A stretch of 64,000 bases of DNA from Homalodisca vitripennis (GCF_021130785.1 NC_060208.1:50718501-50782500); one strand, 5' to 3'; counted from the stretch's first letter, positions 37,420 through 50,202 are shown. Notes: a model not told the origin generated them from the sequence alone. Translations and numbers: made by a program.

Positions 37420-38542
37420 TTCATAGTCTTCCAGACATAAAACAAATTTGTTTTCACCCCACTAACTTTAATTACTGCTGTCATCATAAACCGCTCACTT
37501 TTGGCTGTCCTGTTATCCCGTAGAAACAGTGCTTTCTTGATTTCTTGTTTCCTTTTGCTTTCCTGTTTTATTTTTAATTTCTTCTTTTTCCCATCATCGG
37601 CGATTTTGAGCCGTTCGATATGCTATTTACTTGCTATTTTGAAAGGTTTTGGAATATTCACATTGGTGCTCCGTGCAGTTTTATTTTATACAGATCAGGT
37701 TGGTGATATTTTGTAAAGTAATTTGTTGTAGGAGTCTGATCAACATGTTGAGTGCTTGTTACAGGGAGTCCTACATTGTCACTGTCTGTCTTTTGAGGAT
37801 TGCTAATTGTGGACGTTTGACTCACGGCTTGGGTATGAGCTCCTGCTTGGGTGTGAATATCCTCATATGCTACTGTGCCAGTTTATGATTTGAGTTGCTT
37901 TGCTCTCCATATTGCAATAAAAATCAATATTCAGGTAATAACACTATGTGTGGAGGTACTATTCCACACCTTTTAAAGCCAGATGTCGCATTTTCAACTG
38001 TTGGTGATTTAGACCAGGCTACTGACAAAATTTACAAAACTGAAGTCGTGTTGTCTGTCGTGATGGATATTTTGTCATGAAAGTACATGATGAATAGTGG
38101 TGTAACATTAAGGATTTGAAAACACTCCCGTTGTGAGGTTGAAGGTAGTGGGATGTGACGCTTGGAAGGCTCAAAAGTATTGCATCATTATTCACAACAT
38201 AACCGAGCATTTCAACAGACCGGCAAACAGATGTTTGAAGATGTATGTCCATCAAGGATCAGTAATACTTTACCCGGAAGCTTTCTAGGAACAAAGTGAC
38301 TTTTCAGCCAGTCTATAAAGATATCTCAGTTGATGTACGGGGACTTTTCGTTCATGACTATGGCCAAACCCAGTAGCATTCCGTCGCCATACTCAGCCTT
38401 CTTCTTTACAGTAAGGAGTATTTACCTGCCGACTGAAACAGCTAACTACTGCCACTGTCTCTCCCTTCTCACCCTGTCTAATGGCACTGAAGTTTTGACC
38501 CCTTCATAGCAAGTCTGTTACTGAGCGGCAGCCAGGTTTCAT

Positions 38543-38616
<74 letters not shown>

Positions 38617-39170
38617 GGTTTTTTATGAATTCACTCTCTTTCAAAACATCTTCCAGCATTCGATAGCATTGTTTAAATACTTCTCTGTTTATCCCAAGGG
38701 CCCTGTTTTGATACTCCTTTCCATTTTCTAATAACTATTTGAGAGTATCCAGTCGTATGCAGCTTTTCGGCTGTATAGGATAAAAGTTGTGCTTAATACG
38801 ACTGTTCAGCCAGCTTGCAGGCCATTAAAATATGTACATAATCTCGTATGGTAGAAAAATCGCAAGCTTGCAGCTTTGAATGTGAGGTACCATTTTCTTT
38901 TATTAATAGCTCCCAAGACCAGGTCCACCTTTAGGACCAGAAGGCCGTCTTGTCAAACGATCTGTACGGAATCATCTTTTTTAGAGAAATTTTAGAATTA
39001 TAAAATTCCTGTCAGTTTCATTTACACCAATACGATGCCCTTTCACTGCATCCACAGCTTGTACCAAGATCTATTCTATCCAGGAGGAACGTAGAGAACT
39101 TTGCTTACGGCCTAAGTACTCAGTCGGACTCTCTTTCTGACAAAAATGTAACTAATGTTAATTTATAAAA
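37420..39170 (-). pseudogene. pogo/Tigger-type (CENPB-HTH + DDE) transposase relic
   Basis: Minus-strand fragments in shifting frames are in the order expected for this family. A CENPB-type helix-turn-helix region with AVKGHRIGVNET lies near 39000-39060, and GINREVFKQCYRMLEDVLKE near 38640-38710. The DDE catalytic domain starts DETWLPLSNR (38544-38510), has VLLILDGHTS (38268-38238, catalytic Asp), then LPSVTSHYLQP (38168-38136) and GSVFKSL. The C-terminal tail is polar (HTQAVSQTSTISNPQK, about 37855-37790) and ends in a Lys-rich stretch (37630-37500). A (TA)n tract separates the HTH and DDE parts exactly before DETW. Several stops and frameshifts make it dead. Present only in the right arm. 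Confidence 0.85.
38544..38611. repeat. (TA)34 microsatellite inside the pogo relic
   Basis: Uninterrupted TA dinucleotides. The coding remnants on either side belong to the same transposase, so the tract expanded within, or replaced, part of the gene. Confidence 0.95.
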
Positions 39171-39769
39171 GCCCATGGTTTTACTTAAAACAATAAAAAA
39201 TTAATTTCTGTTATTGTTCATTTAATATACAAGTTATAGCTTTGTTTAAACATAATACAAGAAAATATAAATAAACATATTTACGCCAATCCATTCCTTG
39301 TGTTACTTATCAATAAAACGTTAGATATATTAAAATATTTAAGGAAATCCAACCGAATATACAAAAACAGTAGTCCTTCTATCCCAATTCGATGTGGTCC
39401 CTTCCCGATCGCATGAAAGAGATGAACCAGGAGACCAATAAAATCACTAGATTACTTCACAATGATTCTATGAATGAAATCTATTATATAACTTTTAATA
39501 ATTGGATCAATTTCAATAAAAATGCAGGGGTGAATAAACACAGTACGCCATGTAGTAACTATCTCTAGCGGGTATTTTTTTAAATTATGCGAATGTCCAT
39601 CCCACCTGCTGGTCCAACTCTCCCGGACCTACGCTATATGATACCTACATTTAGAAAATTCTAAATAAAAAATGTCCTGTTATGTCATATGATTGTAGAA
39701 ACATTCAGAAAAATCCCGACATTTTTAATGCCGATTGCAAGGATTGGATGACAACTTTACTGTCAGCGT
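39171..39769. other. Non-coding right-arm interval
   Basis: Nothing recognised. Its outer part should be the diverged mirror of 17.13-17.5 kb. Confidence 0.4.
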
Positions 39770-40095
39770 TTTAGACACGAACGAGATAGACATGATCTTA
39801 GGTTGGAAAAGATAGATTGACAGAGCTCATAGCAGATAAGATGTCTTTACATTCATTCTCAATCTGCTATTAGTAAATGCGCTTCGTGGAATTCCATTTG
39901 ATCCTGATTGGTGAGTACTAATTTCTCTATTGCTAAGATTTTCTTAAGCACTAATCTGGTGAGACAGGACATTGGCTATGGGGTCAAACATCAGTTCAAG
40001 TTTAAGAGCATCAATTTAGGAGTTGAGTTATAACGACCACGGTCTGTGTGTTATAGAGGCTTCAATCTGTTGCGCCTAGATTAACTTTTCATGAG
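39770..40095. repeat. Right-arm anchor (pairs with 16826-17125)
   Basis: Reverse-complement partner of 16826-17125 with all blocks in mirror order. Confidence 0.8.
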
Positions 40096-40685
40096 TGTCG
40101 TTTGTAAAAAAAAAAGCCGCCGAAAACTACAAATGCAGGTAGCCCAAGTGGCCAAAAGTTAAGATCAACATACATCCCTGAGTCTAAGCGTCATTCACAG
40201 CAATCTTAGTTCAACTAAAAGCTCAGAAATATCTTGGGTCTCGATAAATTGTCAGTGAAATGAGGTGGTTTTAAAAAGTCATGCATATTAAAATGAGGCC
40301 CTTGAACACTGATTACTATAAAAAGATATGTTTTACCTTCAATGTTTTTAAGTAACAGATATAGCATGGGATCGAACATTTTAGTAGTAAATTGCATTTT
40401 TTAATAATACTTTTCTAACTGAATACTGAAATATTTACCAACATATTATTTCATGTCATGAAGTAAAAAAGCCGTTTCCCGTTTTTTAGTGTTTCAATAG
40501 TTAAGCTAACTTTAATAAACTATAAAAAACTATTCTCTACATGACAGCAATGTAGATTCACTCACTGTTTATTTGAATAAAAATTTAAATATTCAAACTA
40601 CATAAACATTCGTATGGTCATTATAAACAAAATGTAAGCTACAGAATTGCTGTCATATATTAAAAGCGTTCTTTATCTCCCTCCT
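40096..40685. other. Non-coding right-arm interval
   Basis: Nothing recognised. The minus-strand open frame 40215-40397 has no domain. Confidence 0.4.
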
Positions 40686-40745
40686 GCTCTTGTTAATAAT
40701 TTACACATGAAAGGATGTTTAACGTAACATTCTTTACAATTGTAA
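40686..40745. repeat. Right-arm anchor (pairs with 16193-16252)
   Basis: ATGAAAGGATGTTTAACGTAA is the reverse complement of the block at 16193-16252. Confidence 0.75.
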
Positions 40746-41152
40746 ACAGTTGTACACAGCAAACCGTTACATTTACATTTACTACAAGCCTGTGAAAAGT
40801 TTATTAGAAGTATTCGTTAAGAACCTTATAGAAAGGACAGTCATTTAATTGTATTCTAAATTAAGCACATAATTATAATTTTCAATTTTTACAATAATAA
40901 TATATTTCTTAAAAATATTTTTATTTGTGGAATGAATGTATCTCTACTAAACATAAATAATCCTTTTATAAACGAAATTCTTTCGGATTTATGTTATGTT
41001 GTATACTTTGAAGAACCTATAAGACTTTGGAGGGTATTATACATGGTTGAAAAACAATGTAGGAAGCTTCTCTTGCCTGCCTCCAGCCTTACTTTGTGAA
41101 AGTTAACTTATCTAATAAAGGAACTACGCATAAGTACAACGGTTCCACTTAC

Positions 41153-41463
41153 TATACAACTATAAGTACCATATAGCTAGTATTTGTATTTCTCTGGCTA
41201 CATAACTGTATGTATCATGTAGCTAGTAGGTATATTCCACTAGCTATATAACTGCATGTATCATATAGCTCGTAGGTATATTCCACTGGCTTTATAACTG
41301 TGTTTATCATGTAGATAGTAGGTATATTCCACTAGATATATAACTGCATGTATCATATAGCTTGTAGGTGCATTCCAATAGCTATATAACTGCATGTATC
41401 ATATAGCTAGTAGGTATATTCCACTGGCTATATAACTCCGTGTATCATATAGCTATTAGCTAT
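41153..41463. repeat. Minisatellite, 46-bp unit, about 6.8 copies
   Basis: Units start at 41153, 41199, 41245, 41291, 41337, 41383 and 41429, exactly 46 bp apart with no indels. Consensus blocks are TATATAACTGCATGTATCAT, ATAGCTAGTAGGTATATTCC and ACTGGC. The first unit is the most diverged. No copy is seen at the mirror position in the left arm. Confidence 0.95.
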
Positions 41464-42431
41464 CCAGACTATTGTTTCAAGATTAGTTGTGGATGATTTT
41501 ATAAACTTTGTTCTTTATGTGCGTTTAATGAAGCTGTCGTCTGCATGTTGGTGGACGATGCAGTTCCTCTCCCGTGTGGAGAAGTTAGAAGTTTACTGAA
41601 TATAACAAAAAAACAACGTTTTGCTTATGGAGGAAAATTCATAGGTCCCAAATTAGCAAAACGTGACCTTTTTACTTTAATAATGTTAATTTCAATATTT
41701 GTGTAGAGTCAGATAAAACAATTTGGATAACTACAAACCACTTATTTAACTGTACCTTCCGAAATTGTTTTATTTTCGAGGCGAAGACAAACTTTGTCAA
41801 CTGTTACGTATTGTTTAATCAATAATTATCATTAGTAGATCGATTGTACATATTATGCAGTATAATCTTAACGATTACAAGCTAATATTTTATTTTAGAC
41901 CACCAAAATTTTAGTTAGTTTTAAACTATACTATCTTACCAACATTTAAAAAATTGACGTATTTTGATCAATCAAAAGACATAAAGAAATGCTTTAAAAT
42001 AAGCTACAAACTTACTCCAAATGAACATACTAAATTAGATCAAAACATCAAGTAATCGTTTGCAGCTTTTAATTTTTCCTTTATGATTAGTTTGTGAACA
42101 TATAACAACGACACTATAGAAAGAAATTATTAATCAACACTTTAAAAATATTAATATTAGATTTAGTATTTATAACTACAGCTTACATATTTTCTTTCCT
42201 TCACAATCTATTATCATTACAACAAACAGTTTACTTGTTGATTTTTTTATATATATGTTTATGACATGAATGCAATTACAGTAGAATTGAGAAAATATAA
42301 TTTTTTAACATAACTGTCTTTATCCTAATTATTTCCTCTAACACATAGAGCATTAACATTTAACCAGAACATAGCATTAGAAAAGGATTAAATAATAATA
42401 ATTTGATTAAACCAGAGATATATCGGATGTT
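41464..42431. other. Non-coding right-arm interval
   Basis: Nothing recognised. At 41540-41580 is a GC-richer patch (TGGTGGACGATGCAGTTCC) of unknown origin. Confidence 0.4.
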
Positions 42432-42580
42432 GTAATTAGACCCAACCAATCGCAGCTTATCTCATTACTAAAGGATTAGGCTGCATGTTTTATCGTATCG
42501 AGCAGCATTATCAGGCTTTGTATCCTGTGGTTGTTTTCGTGCTGTTAAACTCCAGTGATACCAACTGCATACCAGCATTA
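42432..42580. repeat. Right-arm anchor, inner copy (pairs with 14594-14733)
   Basis: Strong reverse-complement match to 14594-14733 (GCAGCTTATCTCATTACTAA, TTTTATCGTATCGAGCAGCA, GTATCCTGTGGTTG). A more diverged direct copy lies at 46960-47110. Confidence 0.85.
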
Positions 42581-43289
42581 ATGCTATTAGCTATGTGGAT
42601 CCTGAGTGTACAGGAGCGGAGTTAATACAGTGAACATGTCCATGTTATGTTTGCTATTACTTAGAGCTGAATTCTCATTGTTATCAGTTTCATTTTATTT
42701 CCGGTATGCTAATTGAAACATGTGTCAAAACTGAAACAATTAATTGTAACTACGAAATTCGTGCAGAGAGTGTAGATGGTATGTCGCATTACAGAATGTT
42801 TTTGGTGTAAGAATGTTATACGCAAACAATTAGACACAATACTATTGATGGTTATTATATTAAGTTATGGTCGTGTTCACGTACATGTATACATTCAGTG
42901 ATATAAAATCACGAGGTAAACGATGACTTTACTGTATTAAGAAAGTTGTCATTAACTTTGCCATTTCTTCGTAACTAATGTTGTATGACTCAGCTGTATA
43001 TGCCACAATGTGTTATGTTGACTGGTAATTATTGAATTTCTGATTGTTTTATCCATCTTAAGACACATTTAGAATAAACTCAAATGTATAAATTTAGGCG
43101 TATTCAGTTACAATTTAAACATATGGTACGATTGTGAGCTTATATTTCAGTAAGTACATCGGTATATTAGTAAAAGAAATAAAAGATTGAAATTTTAAAA
43201 TAAGTACAGTACAGTAAGTGAAAATTTGTTGTGAATCCAATGCTTTATATTACTGGGTATTCATGGAACATTTATGGTCTCCATACGGT

Positions 43290-43560
43290 AACACCTAATT
43301 GGCTGAGCGTTAGCAAAGACTATCACTCCTGGCTAGAAATGATTCACTTATACTTGTCTGTCTTGCTGTAGGATATAAAGAAAACAAACTGATCTGTAGA
43401 TTCGAAGTTGTGCATCAAGTTTAATTTTTGTATGAAGAACGTTATGGTAAATATTAGACCACGGGATTTGGCTAAGCGTTAGTGAATATTTTGACATTTG
43501 TCCTATGGGTACCATTATGGCAACAAGAAAATAGCAAAATAAATGAACTTGTAAACAACA
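43290..43560 (-). repeat. Interspersed repeat, related to 29430-29860 and 54240-54840
   Basis: ATTTGGCTAAGCGTTAGTGAATATTTT and a second ATTGGCTGAGCGTTAGCAAAGA block are the reverse complement of the CGCTCAGCCAAATCCCATGGAGTGACAT stretch at 54735-54762. Two partial copies lie side by side (43300 and 43465). Confidence 0.55.
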
Positions 43561-43753
43561 TCACTTAAGTCATAATAGTGTTTTAACATAAGAATAATTA
43601 ACACATATATCATAACTCACCCTATACGTTCAAATTAATGTGCCTTGGTGGTGAGAATTGTGTTATGTAAACGCTGATATGAAACGCAATTTAATAAAAA
43701 CAAATGTGAATGTGTCATGTAGCAAGATATCTTGAGAAAGATTTTATATTTTA

Positions 43754-43783
43754 TTTCATTTAAACTTTAAAGTTTAAATGAAA
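43754..43783. repeat. Perfect 30-bp palindrome
   Basis: TTTCATTTAAACTTT is followed directly by its reverse complement, without spacer. Confidence 0.95.
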
Positions 43784-43908
43784 CATCATTTCTTATTGAA
43801 TTATTCGTTAGTTCTTTTAGAGACAACATGTATTATAGAATTCGACAGAGTTTTTTTGAAGCCAAAATTGATTATGTCCTATTACCATTTATTAAGATTA
43901 AAGTTACA

Positions 43909-45480
43909 TTAAATTATTTATGCTTTGGACAGTAATTATATCTGGGATTAGCTTCAATTAGTTTTGGTTTTTTGTATTACGAAACCCAGTAGGCTGACAC
44001 AAGTTCTATTTTTTATATATCTTTCGCATGTGATTGCTAGTCGTTTATCTGTTAATAATAAAATGAGGCATATAATTCGAATTTTTGCATTGAGACTCAG
44101 CGAAGCTTGTTACAAGAATAACGTACATTTATCTAGTTTAAAGTATGAAACTTGTGTAGTAATTTAAATTTGATATATTTAACTTAACGAATAGTAGTAG
44201 TAGGTTTAGCAAGTACTATTCAAAGAAATAAAAGTGTATTAAATTATTATTAAAACGATACTATTTTATTTAAATTCTCATGACGCTCATGTTACGTCTT
44301 TTGTTTTATTTGTAAAACAAGAGCTCACGACACATTGGTATTAAAATACTTCTGTTCTGTTTCATTACTCAAAACATTTTAGATTATTTTCTACAACAGC
44401 ATTATATTTGTGAAACATATTATACTGTATGTTTTGTTGCTGTGTTATGATAATAATCTAGGAGTTATACTGTACCGATTACTGTTCGTATGATTAATTA
44501 GCTTTTCTCAACTTTGTGAAAGTAACATATTTGATTATAATTCAGTTAATCATTTTTCATTATGCTATAAATGGCGAAAATTTTATATTTTTTACATATT
44601 ACGAAAACAAAATTATGTAAAATGTGTATAGTATATTAAAAAGTAATAAAATGTGAAAACAAAATGTAATTGAAAACAAGACATTTTTATTTAATGCATA
44701 CATATTTGTACAACACACTTGAAAAAATCGGCGGGGATAAATATCAATGGTTTTTATGGTGTATTAGAGAATCTTGAGATATATTCTAATTGCATCCACT
44801 ACTTTTAGTTATTTTTTCTAATCTCTTCCATTATAACTTAAATCTGTTAAAAACCTCTTGAGAACAATTATACGTACAAACGGGAAAGGAAACTATTCGT
44901 AATTCATATTTCTAGGTACTTCCCATTCATATTTTCCCCATTAAACCATATGCTTAAGTTTAAGATCTTAGTTTAGCACACCCTTGATAAAGTAACAAGT
45001 TTATTTTCAAAACATTTTGTAGTAAATAGTTTATGGAATGAATTCAAAAGAAAAAATACGAATTGGCATTGATTGTAAAAATAATACCATAATCCGTAGT
45101 TTATAAATGGACAGAAGGAATATGCTGAAATTAAATTGCAAACAACGGAACAGAAGCTGTTTATTTCCATTCTAACATAACGTAAATAACAATATGGATT
45201 GTAAGCAATGATGCAATGTATTTTCTTTGGAAACATTTCATATCTATGTAGTTTTTTATGAATAGAATACATTTGTAAGCAAATTCGATTAACAATATTA
45301 TTGTAATTTCTGATGAATATATGACTTTAATTATATTATCTAGTTATATTCTACAGCCATTAACTAGGATCAAAGCTAAATGAAATGATTTATGCTTTGA
45401 ACTTCAATAGATTTGATCCAAAAATTAAATCTGGGGTTAGCTGCAATTAGTTATGGTTCCTGTTATACTTATTTTCATTG
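43909..45480. repeat. Direct duplication: 43909-43978 and 45381-45470
   Basis: Blocks ATTTATGCTTTG, then ATCTGGGATTAGCTTCAATTAG (first copy), reappear as ATTTATGCTTTG, ATCTGGGGTTAGCTGCAATTAG about 1.47 kb further on in the same orientation. Sequence between the copies is AT-rich without genes. Confidence 0.65.
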
Positions 45481-46217
45481 AGTTTGTTTTATTTTTAATA
45501 ATTATAAACGGGTGTAGAAAACATCTAAGTTAAATAGTGTAATGAACATTAACATGTCCGGAGGCTCTCAACTAGTATAAGGAAAGAGATTTCGAGAAAA
45601 ATTATTGGAAATACTATCCAATGAGCATTATTATTGTGATGAAAAATAATGGGAAATAGGTTGAAAGGAAAAATTATGCTATCTAAGCCAAATTTGCTGG
45701 AAGAAAAAATGCCATGGATGATTGTAGCAATTTGACTAAGATAATGAGTAATTAATAAAATAAAAACACTCAAATGGCTATTTCCAATATTACTGTAAAC
45801 TTAGAAATTGTCAGAAAGCCAATGTTAGCTATTTATATTGTTCCTGCATAAGATTGTGCACAAAGTCTATATAAAAAGTATACAAATATTGGTGTTAACT
45901 GGTAAAAATTCAATGAAGCATTGGTCGAAAATAAAAAAGTACGACCGTAACTTCGTTTCTGTCAATAAAAGAAGAATTTTAAAAAAATTTGAAAAAAATG
46001 TATGATATTTAGCAATCAGGAACTTCTGAGAAGATGTTTGAAAATACTAAAATTTAAATGATTCTTTACAATATTATTTGATTTTAGGTGCCAAAGACAA
46101 ATATTACAATGAGAAACACCTACAGGTATACTACCAGTACCAGTCATATATATTATTAAATCCCCCTAAATGTAGAAGTTAAAAATGGTTCTTTTGTTTT
46201 CTTCTATTCAACACAGT

Positions 46218-46295
<78 letters not shown>

Positions 46296-46930
46296 TGTTA
46301 CCTTAAAATTTCTATCATTATTTTATCATTGGTGATACATTTTTTTAAGTCTGTGGCGTAACTACGTTAAAATAAATGAAAAAAATATTTGGATTCAATT
46401 CTAAATTTAAAACTATTTTAATTTTTTAACCAGACATAAAATATATTAACAGCAATATTTACACAACTCGCCAATCTGTAAAAAAATACTTATTTTAGTA
46501 TTTCACGGTATATACGAATATAAACCACACAGAATGTGGTTACTACATCAGTGGTACCACATTCATATGACATCATCCTAATGATTTTAGTGGAAGGATT
46601 ATCAGAGTGTAGCGCAGGTGGTTCGTCGCTTCATGGTAGAGTTTATTTTTAATTTGATATTATAAATAGTACTATACGTCTTTAGTACAATTTATATATT
46701 TATTTAACTGTTTAACTTATGTAATTTGCTTCATTAATGGCTCAGTTAATACACTTTTTAGTAGTAATGAAACTTTATTTAAAAATCAAAACAAATCATA
46801 AATTAATTAAAAAAGTAATAATATAACAAACACTGTAAAATGAATTGTTGTTTACTTTTAAAACATGAGCAATCAAAACTTCACTTCTTGTATGACGAGG
46901 TTTTATTAATATTAATTGCATTAATTAGGA
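45481..46930. other. Non-coding right-arm interval with (TA)n
   Basis: No gene is recognised. A (TA)37 tract lies at 46219-46293. The minus-strand open frame 45549-45773 has no domain. Confidence 0.45.
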
Positions 46931-46959
46931 ACCAGATTACATGTAGTCATTGTTATACC

Positions 46960-47110
46960 AAACAAATCGCAGCTTATACCACTGTAAAGATATGTTGTCT
47001 CATACTGGTTGGGATTGTTATGGTTGATGGTTTGTGCTTATTTATGTCGTTAAACTGCAGTGATGCCAACTGCACAGTACCAAAACCGTTTGCAATCTGT
47101 GTCCGGGCAC
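46960..47110. repeat. Right-arm anchor, outer copy of the 14594-14733 family
   Basis: GCAGCTTATxxCACT and TTAAACTGCAGTGATGCCAACTGCAC match the reverse complement of 14594-14733 and run parallel to 42432-42580, 4.4-4.5 kb away. The open frame at 46840-47115 (91 codons) covers it; the other copies are not open in this frame, so coding is unlikely. Confidence 0.7.
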
Positions 47111-48851
47111 ACTGAAGCTGAACTAACATGGTACTAATATCAATATAGTATTAGAACTCGATCTTATAAAAAATATATAATAATAAGTCAAACTAATGTG
47201 ACGTGTATGACACCTAAACCGTTACTAATTTACATGATCGTGACCATAAGAAATGCAGAAAGTGCCTATTATATTACACTTGATAGCTCATGCACAGCTC
47301 ATTGAGAACCATCCTACTCTCAATATACTGTCATAATAATACTGTCAATTACCATCAGGTTAGTACCCAATTTTCACAATCGACGTCAGGGGTATTTTTA
47401 GTGTAACCATCTTATTTATGGTGTAATATAATGTAGCCCTATAATATTTTACAACAAAAAAAAAAAAAACCATTAAATGTATTAAGTGCATATTATTTCA
47501 GTATCACGTTAGGTCAGACAATGAGAAATAAACGAAAAGTTTATTGGCTCATATTTTATGTTTTGCACGGCTAGAACTTCTGGCTCGAACAAGTGATATA
47601 TCCGAAGCCACAGACTAGTTTACCCGGTTGTCCCGACCAAAAAAATAATATAGCCTACATACATCCGTAAGACTGAGAAGGCAACTACGGTCAAAAAGTG
47701 TCTATCCTGGCGTAAACGCTCTATTTATAAATGTTTTAATTAACAAAATGTAAACATTAGATTATCCACGCCTGGTTGTTTGATATTCTTTTGTAATATT
47801 ATATTTAAATACCATTAAAATTGTATATACTGAACTGACCACGTAATATAGTTCTAGGTTAAATGAATTTGGAATTAACAAACATTCATAGAGCCTATAA
47901 ATCTGTTTCCATAATATGACAACACTGCACACTGTATAGTTATCCTTTGATTCTGTTTCCATATTACTATACAATTAAATTGGACATTTACCGCTGTTTC
48001 AACATATATGTAGCAGAACAAACCTAAAATGTAATAATAACCCTTCAGAAAACATTTGGTTCTATTTCCATACGTGCAATACCGTTTATGACATTCGCTT
48101 CTGTTTCCACAAGTGCCCTACCTAATATTTATTTAACAAGTATCTTAGCGTTGGTAGTTAGCTCTGAAGTTTTATAGATAATATTTATTTCAAAGACGTA
48201 CGTGTTGGTTCAATGTTTATAATTTGCTAAATGTCAGTATTTAAGTACTTTCACAGTTTTCTTGTACATATATTTTAAAATATAAAATTAATTATGCTAT
48301 TTAGTTTATACACAAATGATTCCTATTCTCATATTAAATGTACAAATCTTCTTTTGAAGTTTTATTTTATTGGGTACTCAATAAATTTAAGACTTGAAAG
48401 ACGTTTTTTATGTTTAATAAGTGTTATTTATATCAATTGTGTGGTTGGTTTACATTTACCGTAATTAGATGTGTCTGTTATAACGTACAGTAAAATTACG
48501 TTGATTTTATTTATAAAATAGAGGAGCTTGAAAATAATTTTGAAAACCTATAACTTGTAATTTAACTAACCTATAGCATATAATTAGTTTCAAAACAAGT
48601 TAAATAATGTATCTCTTTTAATAAATAATGTAGCTCTTGTAATACAACAACATGTCAATGTATCACTTGTAATCTGATCCACATTGGTATTATTTTATTG
48701 AGACTATGATTGTTCATTATTTTATATAAGACGAAGCTCTATCGTTATGAACAATGTAGTTAAAAAATTCAATTACTCACAACTAAATTGGAAAATAAAT
48801 AAATTTTAAAGTAAGTAGTTTGATTACCCAAACGAAGTATTTTCTGTTTTT

Positions 48852-48906
<55 letters not shown>

Positions 48907-48948
48907 CTGCAAGGGGTAAAATAATTTTTAGAACAGGAAACTACCATT
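47111..48948. other. Non-coding right-arm interval with (TA)n
   Basis: No gene is recognised. A (TA)24 tract lies at 48855-48902. A weak mirror match to about 13.25-13.33 kb is seen near 48430-48470. Confidence 0.45.
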
Positions 48949-49124
48949 AAAGCGTAAAATGTTCTTGGAGTCGAACGTCTTGTTACGCAGCTGCATTCTA
49001 ACCTTAATGGATTTTCAAGCGATTAACTTTGCTATGAATAATGGAAACAGACTTACGAACCTTCCTCTCAACGACAATATTTATTCACACAGTTACTTGG
49101 AATTAGGAACACCTAATATTTAAA
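48949..49124. repeat. Right-arm anchor (pairs with 12367-12540)
   Basis: Reverse-complement partner of 12367-12540, about 80% by eye. Confidence 0.8.
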
Positions 49125-49991
49125 ATTGTTTTACCCTTAAATAGATTGTTGACTCAATAAATAAGGATTGTTAATTCCTCTATCCACATATAATATAACA
49201 AATTGAATATGCACAATACAGACGCACTACATGAATTAATATGCTATCAGCACTACACTAGCAGAAAACAGTTAACGTAATACTATAAACTATCACTGCA
49301 GTGGATTAAAACACACCATACTTATAAAACATATTTTATTATACTTTCCAATCAAACAGAATATTTAAACCAGCAGGTATTCTGACTGACGAAGCAAGTT
49401 CAATATTACACTAGGTCATCCCACATTTTTATTTATGTTTTATAATTTGCAACGTTTATAATAAATGGTGTAAAACTTTTTCGAATTTTTGCATGAACAA
49501 TCTTTATTTTTAAATTATCATTGTTAAAGTAATGGTATGTAAATATCTAATGTAGATAAGATGATATAATACTAAAGTACCATATGCACTAAACCAAACG
49601 CACTATGGGAAAGAATCATATAAATATAATTTTTGGTGTACTTATAATTAAAAGTAAAAACATTTGATTTTTTAAGTAATTAAAGTTGGCTCCTTATGGG
49701 AATGTATCAGTCAGTATTCATCATCCTTTCTTAAAAATTTATTTTTATAAGCTTAATCATATAAAGTTCACAATTATTTTCATACTAAGTTATGCGTTTT
49801 TAAGGAATTAGTACAGCTTTTCATTTCTTTTCATGTTTGGACTTTTTGGATACTCATAAATCGTTACCCTTTTAAGTGCCCATCAATAAATACTTTTATT
49901 ACAAACACTGTCCCATATATCAATTGAAATACAGTACACAAAACGTGAGCAATATGAAAGTCTGACTGACATATATAAATATATACGAGTC
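49125..49991. other. Non-coding right-arm interval
   Basis: Nothing recognised. Confidence 0.4.
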
Positions 49992-50056
<65 letters not shown>

Positions 50057-50153
50057 CAATAAACATTGAATCACAAAAGGTACTTGCTCCGCCGGGACTG
50101 GAACCCGGATCTCTCACTTGCCGGGTGAATGTGCTACCATTAAACCACAGAGC
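49992..50153 (-). mobile_element. tRNA-derived SINE with (TA)n tail
   Basis: On the minus strand 50153-50086 folds as a tRNA cloverleaf. The acceptor stem is GCTCTGT/GCGGAGC (with wobble pairs). An A-box-like GGTTTAATGGTAGCA is present. The anticodon stem is TTCAC/GTGAG with loop CCGGCAA, anticodon position GGC and C instead of U at position 33. The T arm is CCGGG/CCCGG with TTCCAGT (B box). A discriminator A follows, then a body AAGTACCTTTTGTGATTCAA, and a (TA)n tract (50052-49992). A functional tRNA would not continue into such a body; a second truncated copy with the same body and tail lies at 53836-53906. Hence a SINE whose RNA polymerase III promoter came from a tRNA (Gly- or Ala-like). 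Confidence 0.8.
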
Positions 50154-50202
50154 CCTCACTTTTTACAATTCAATTATTTTTGTACTTGGCCGTTTCTTTT
50201 AC

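Noticed and set aside
42432..47110. LTR retrotransposon flanked by the two anchor copies
   Set aside because: The copies are too diverged from each other, also occur singly in the left arm, and no gag or pol remnant lies between them.
46840..47115. 91-codon plus-strand open frame as a gene
   Set aside because: It lies over a repeat copied at 14.6 and 42.5 kb whose other copies are not open in this frame; no domain seen.
50086..50153. Functional tRNA gene
   Set aside because: The cloverleaf is good, but C at position 33, wobble-rich acceptor stem, attached body and (TA)n tail, and a second copy with the same body point to a SINE.
49883..50159. Two overlapping minus-strand open frames with a long Tyr-Ile run
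   Set aside because: The run is the translation of the (TA)n tract, and the rest is the SINE tRNA head; not a gene.
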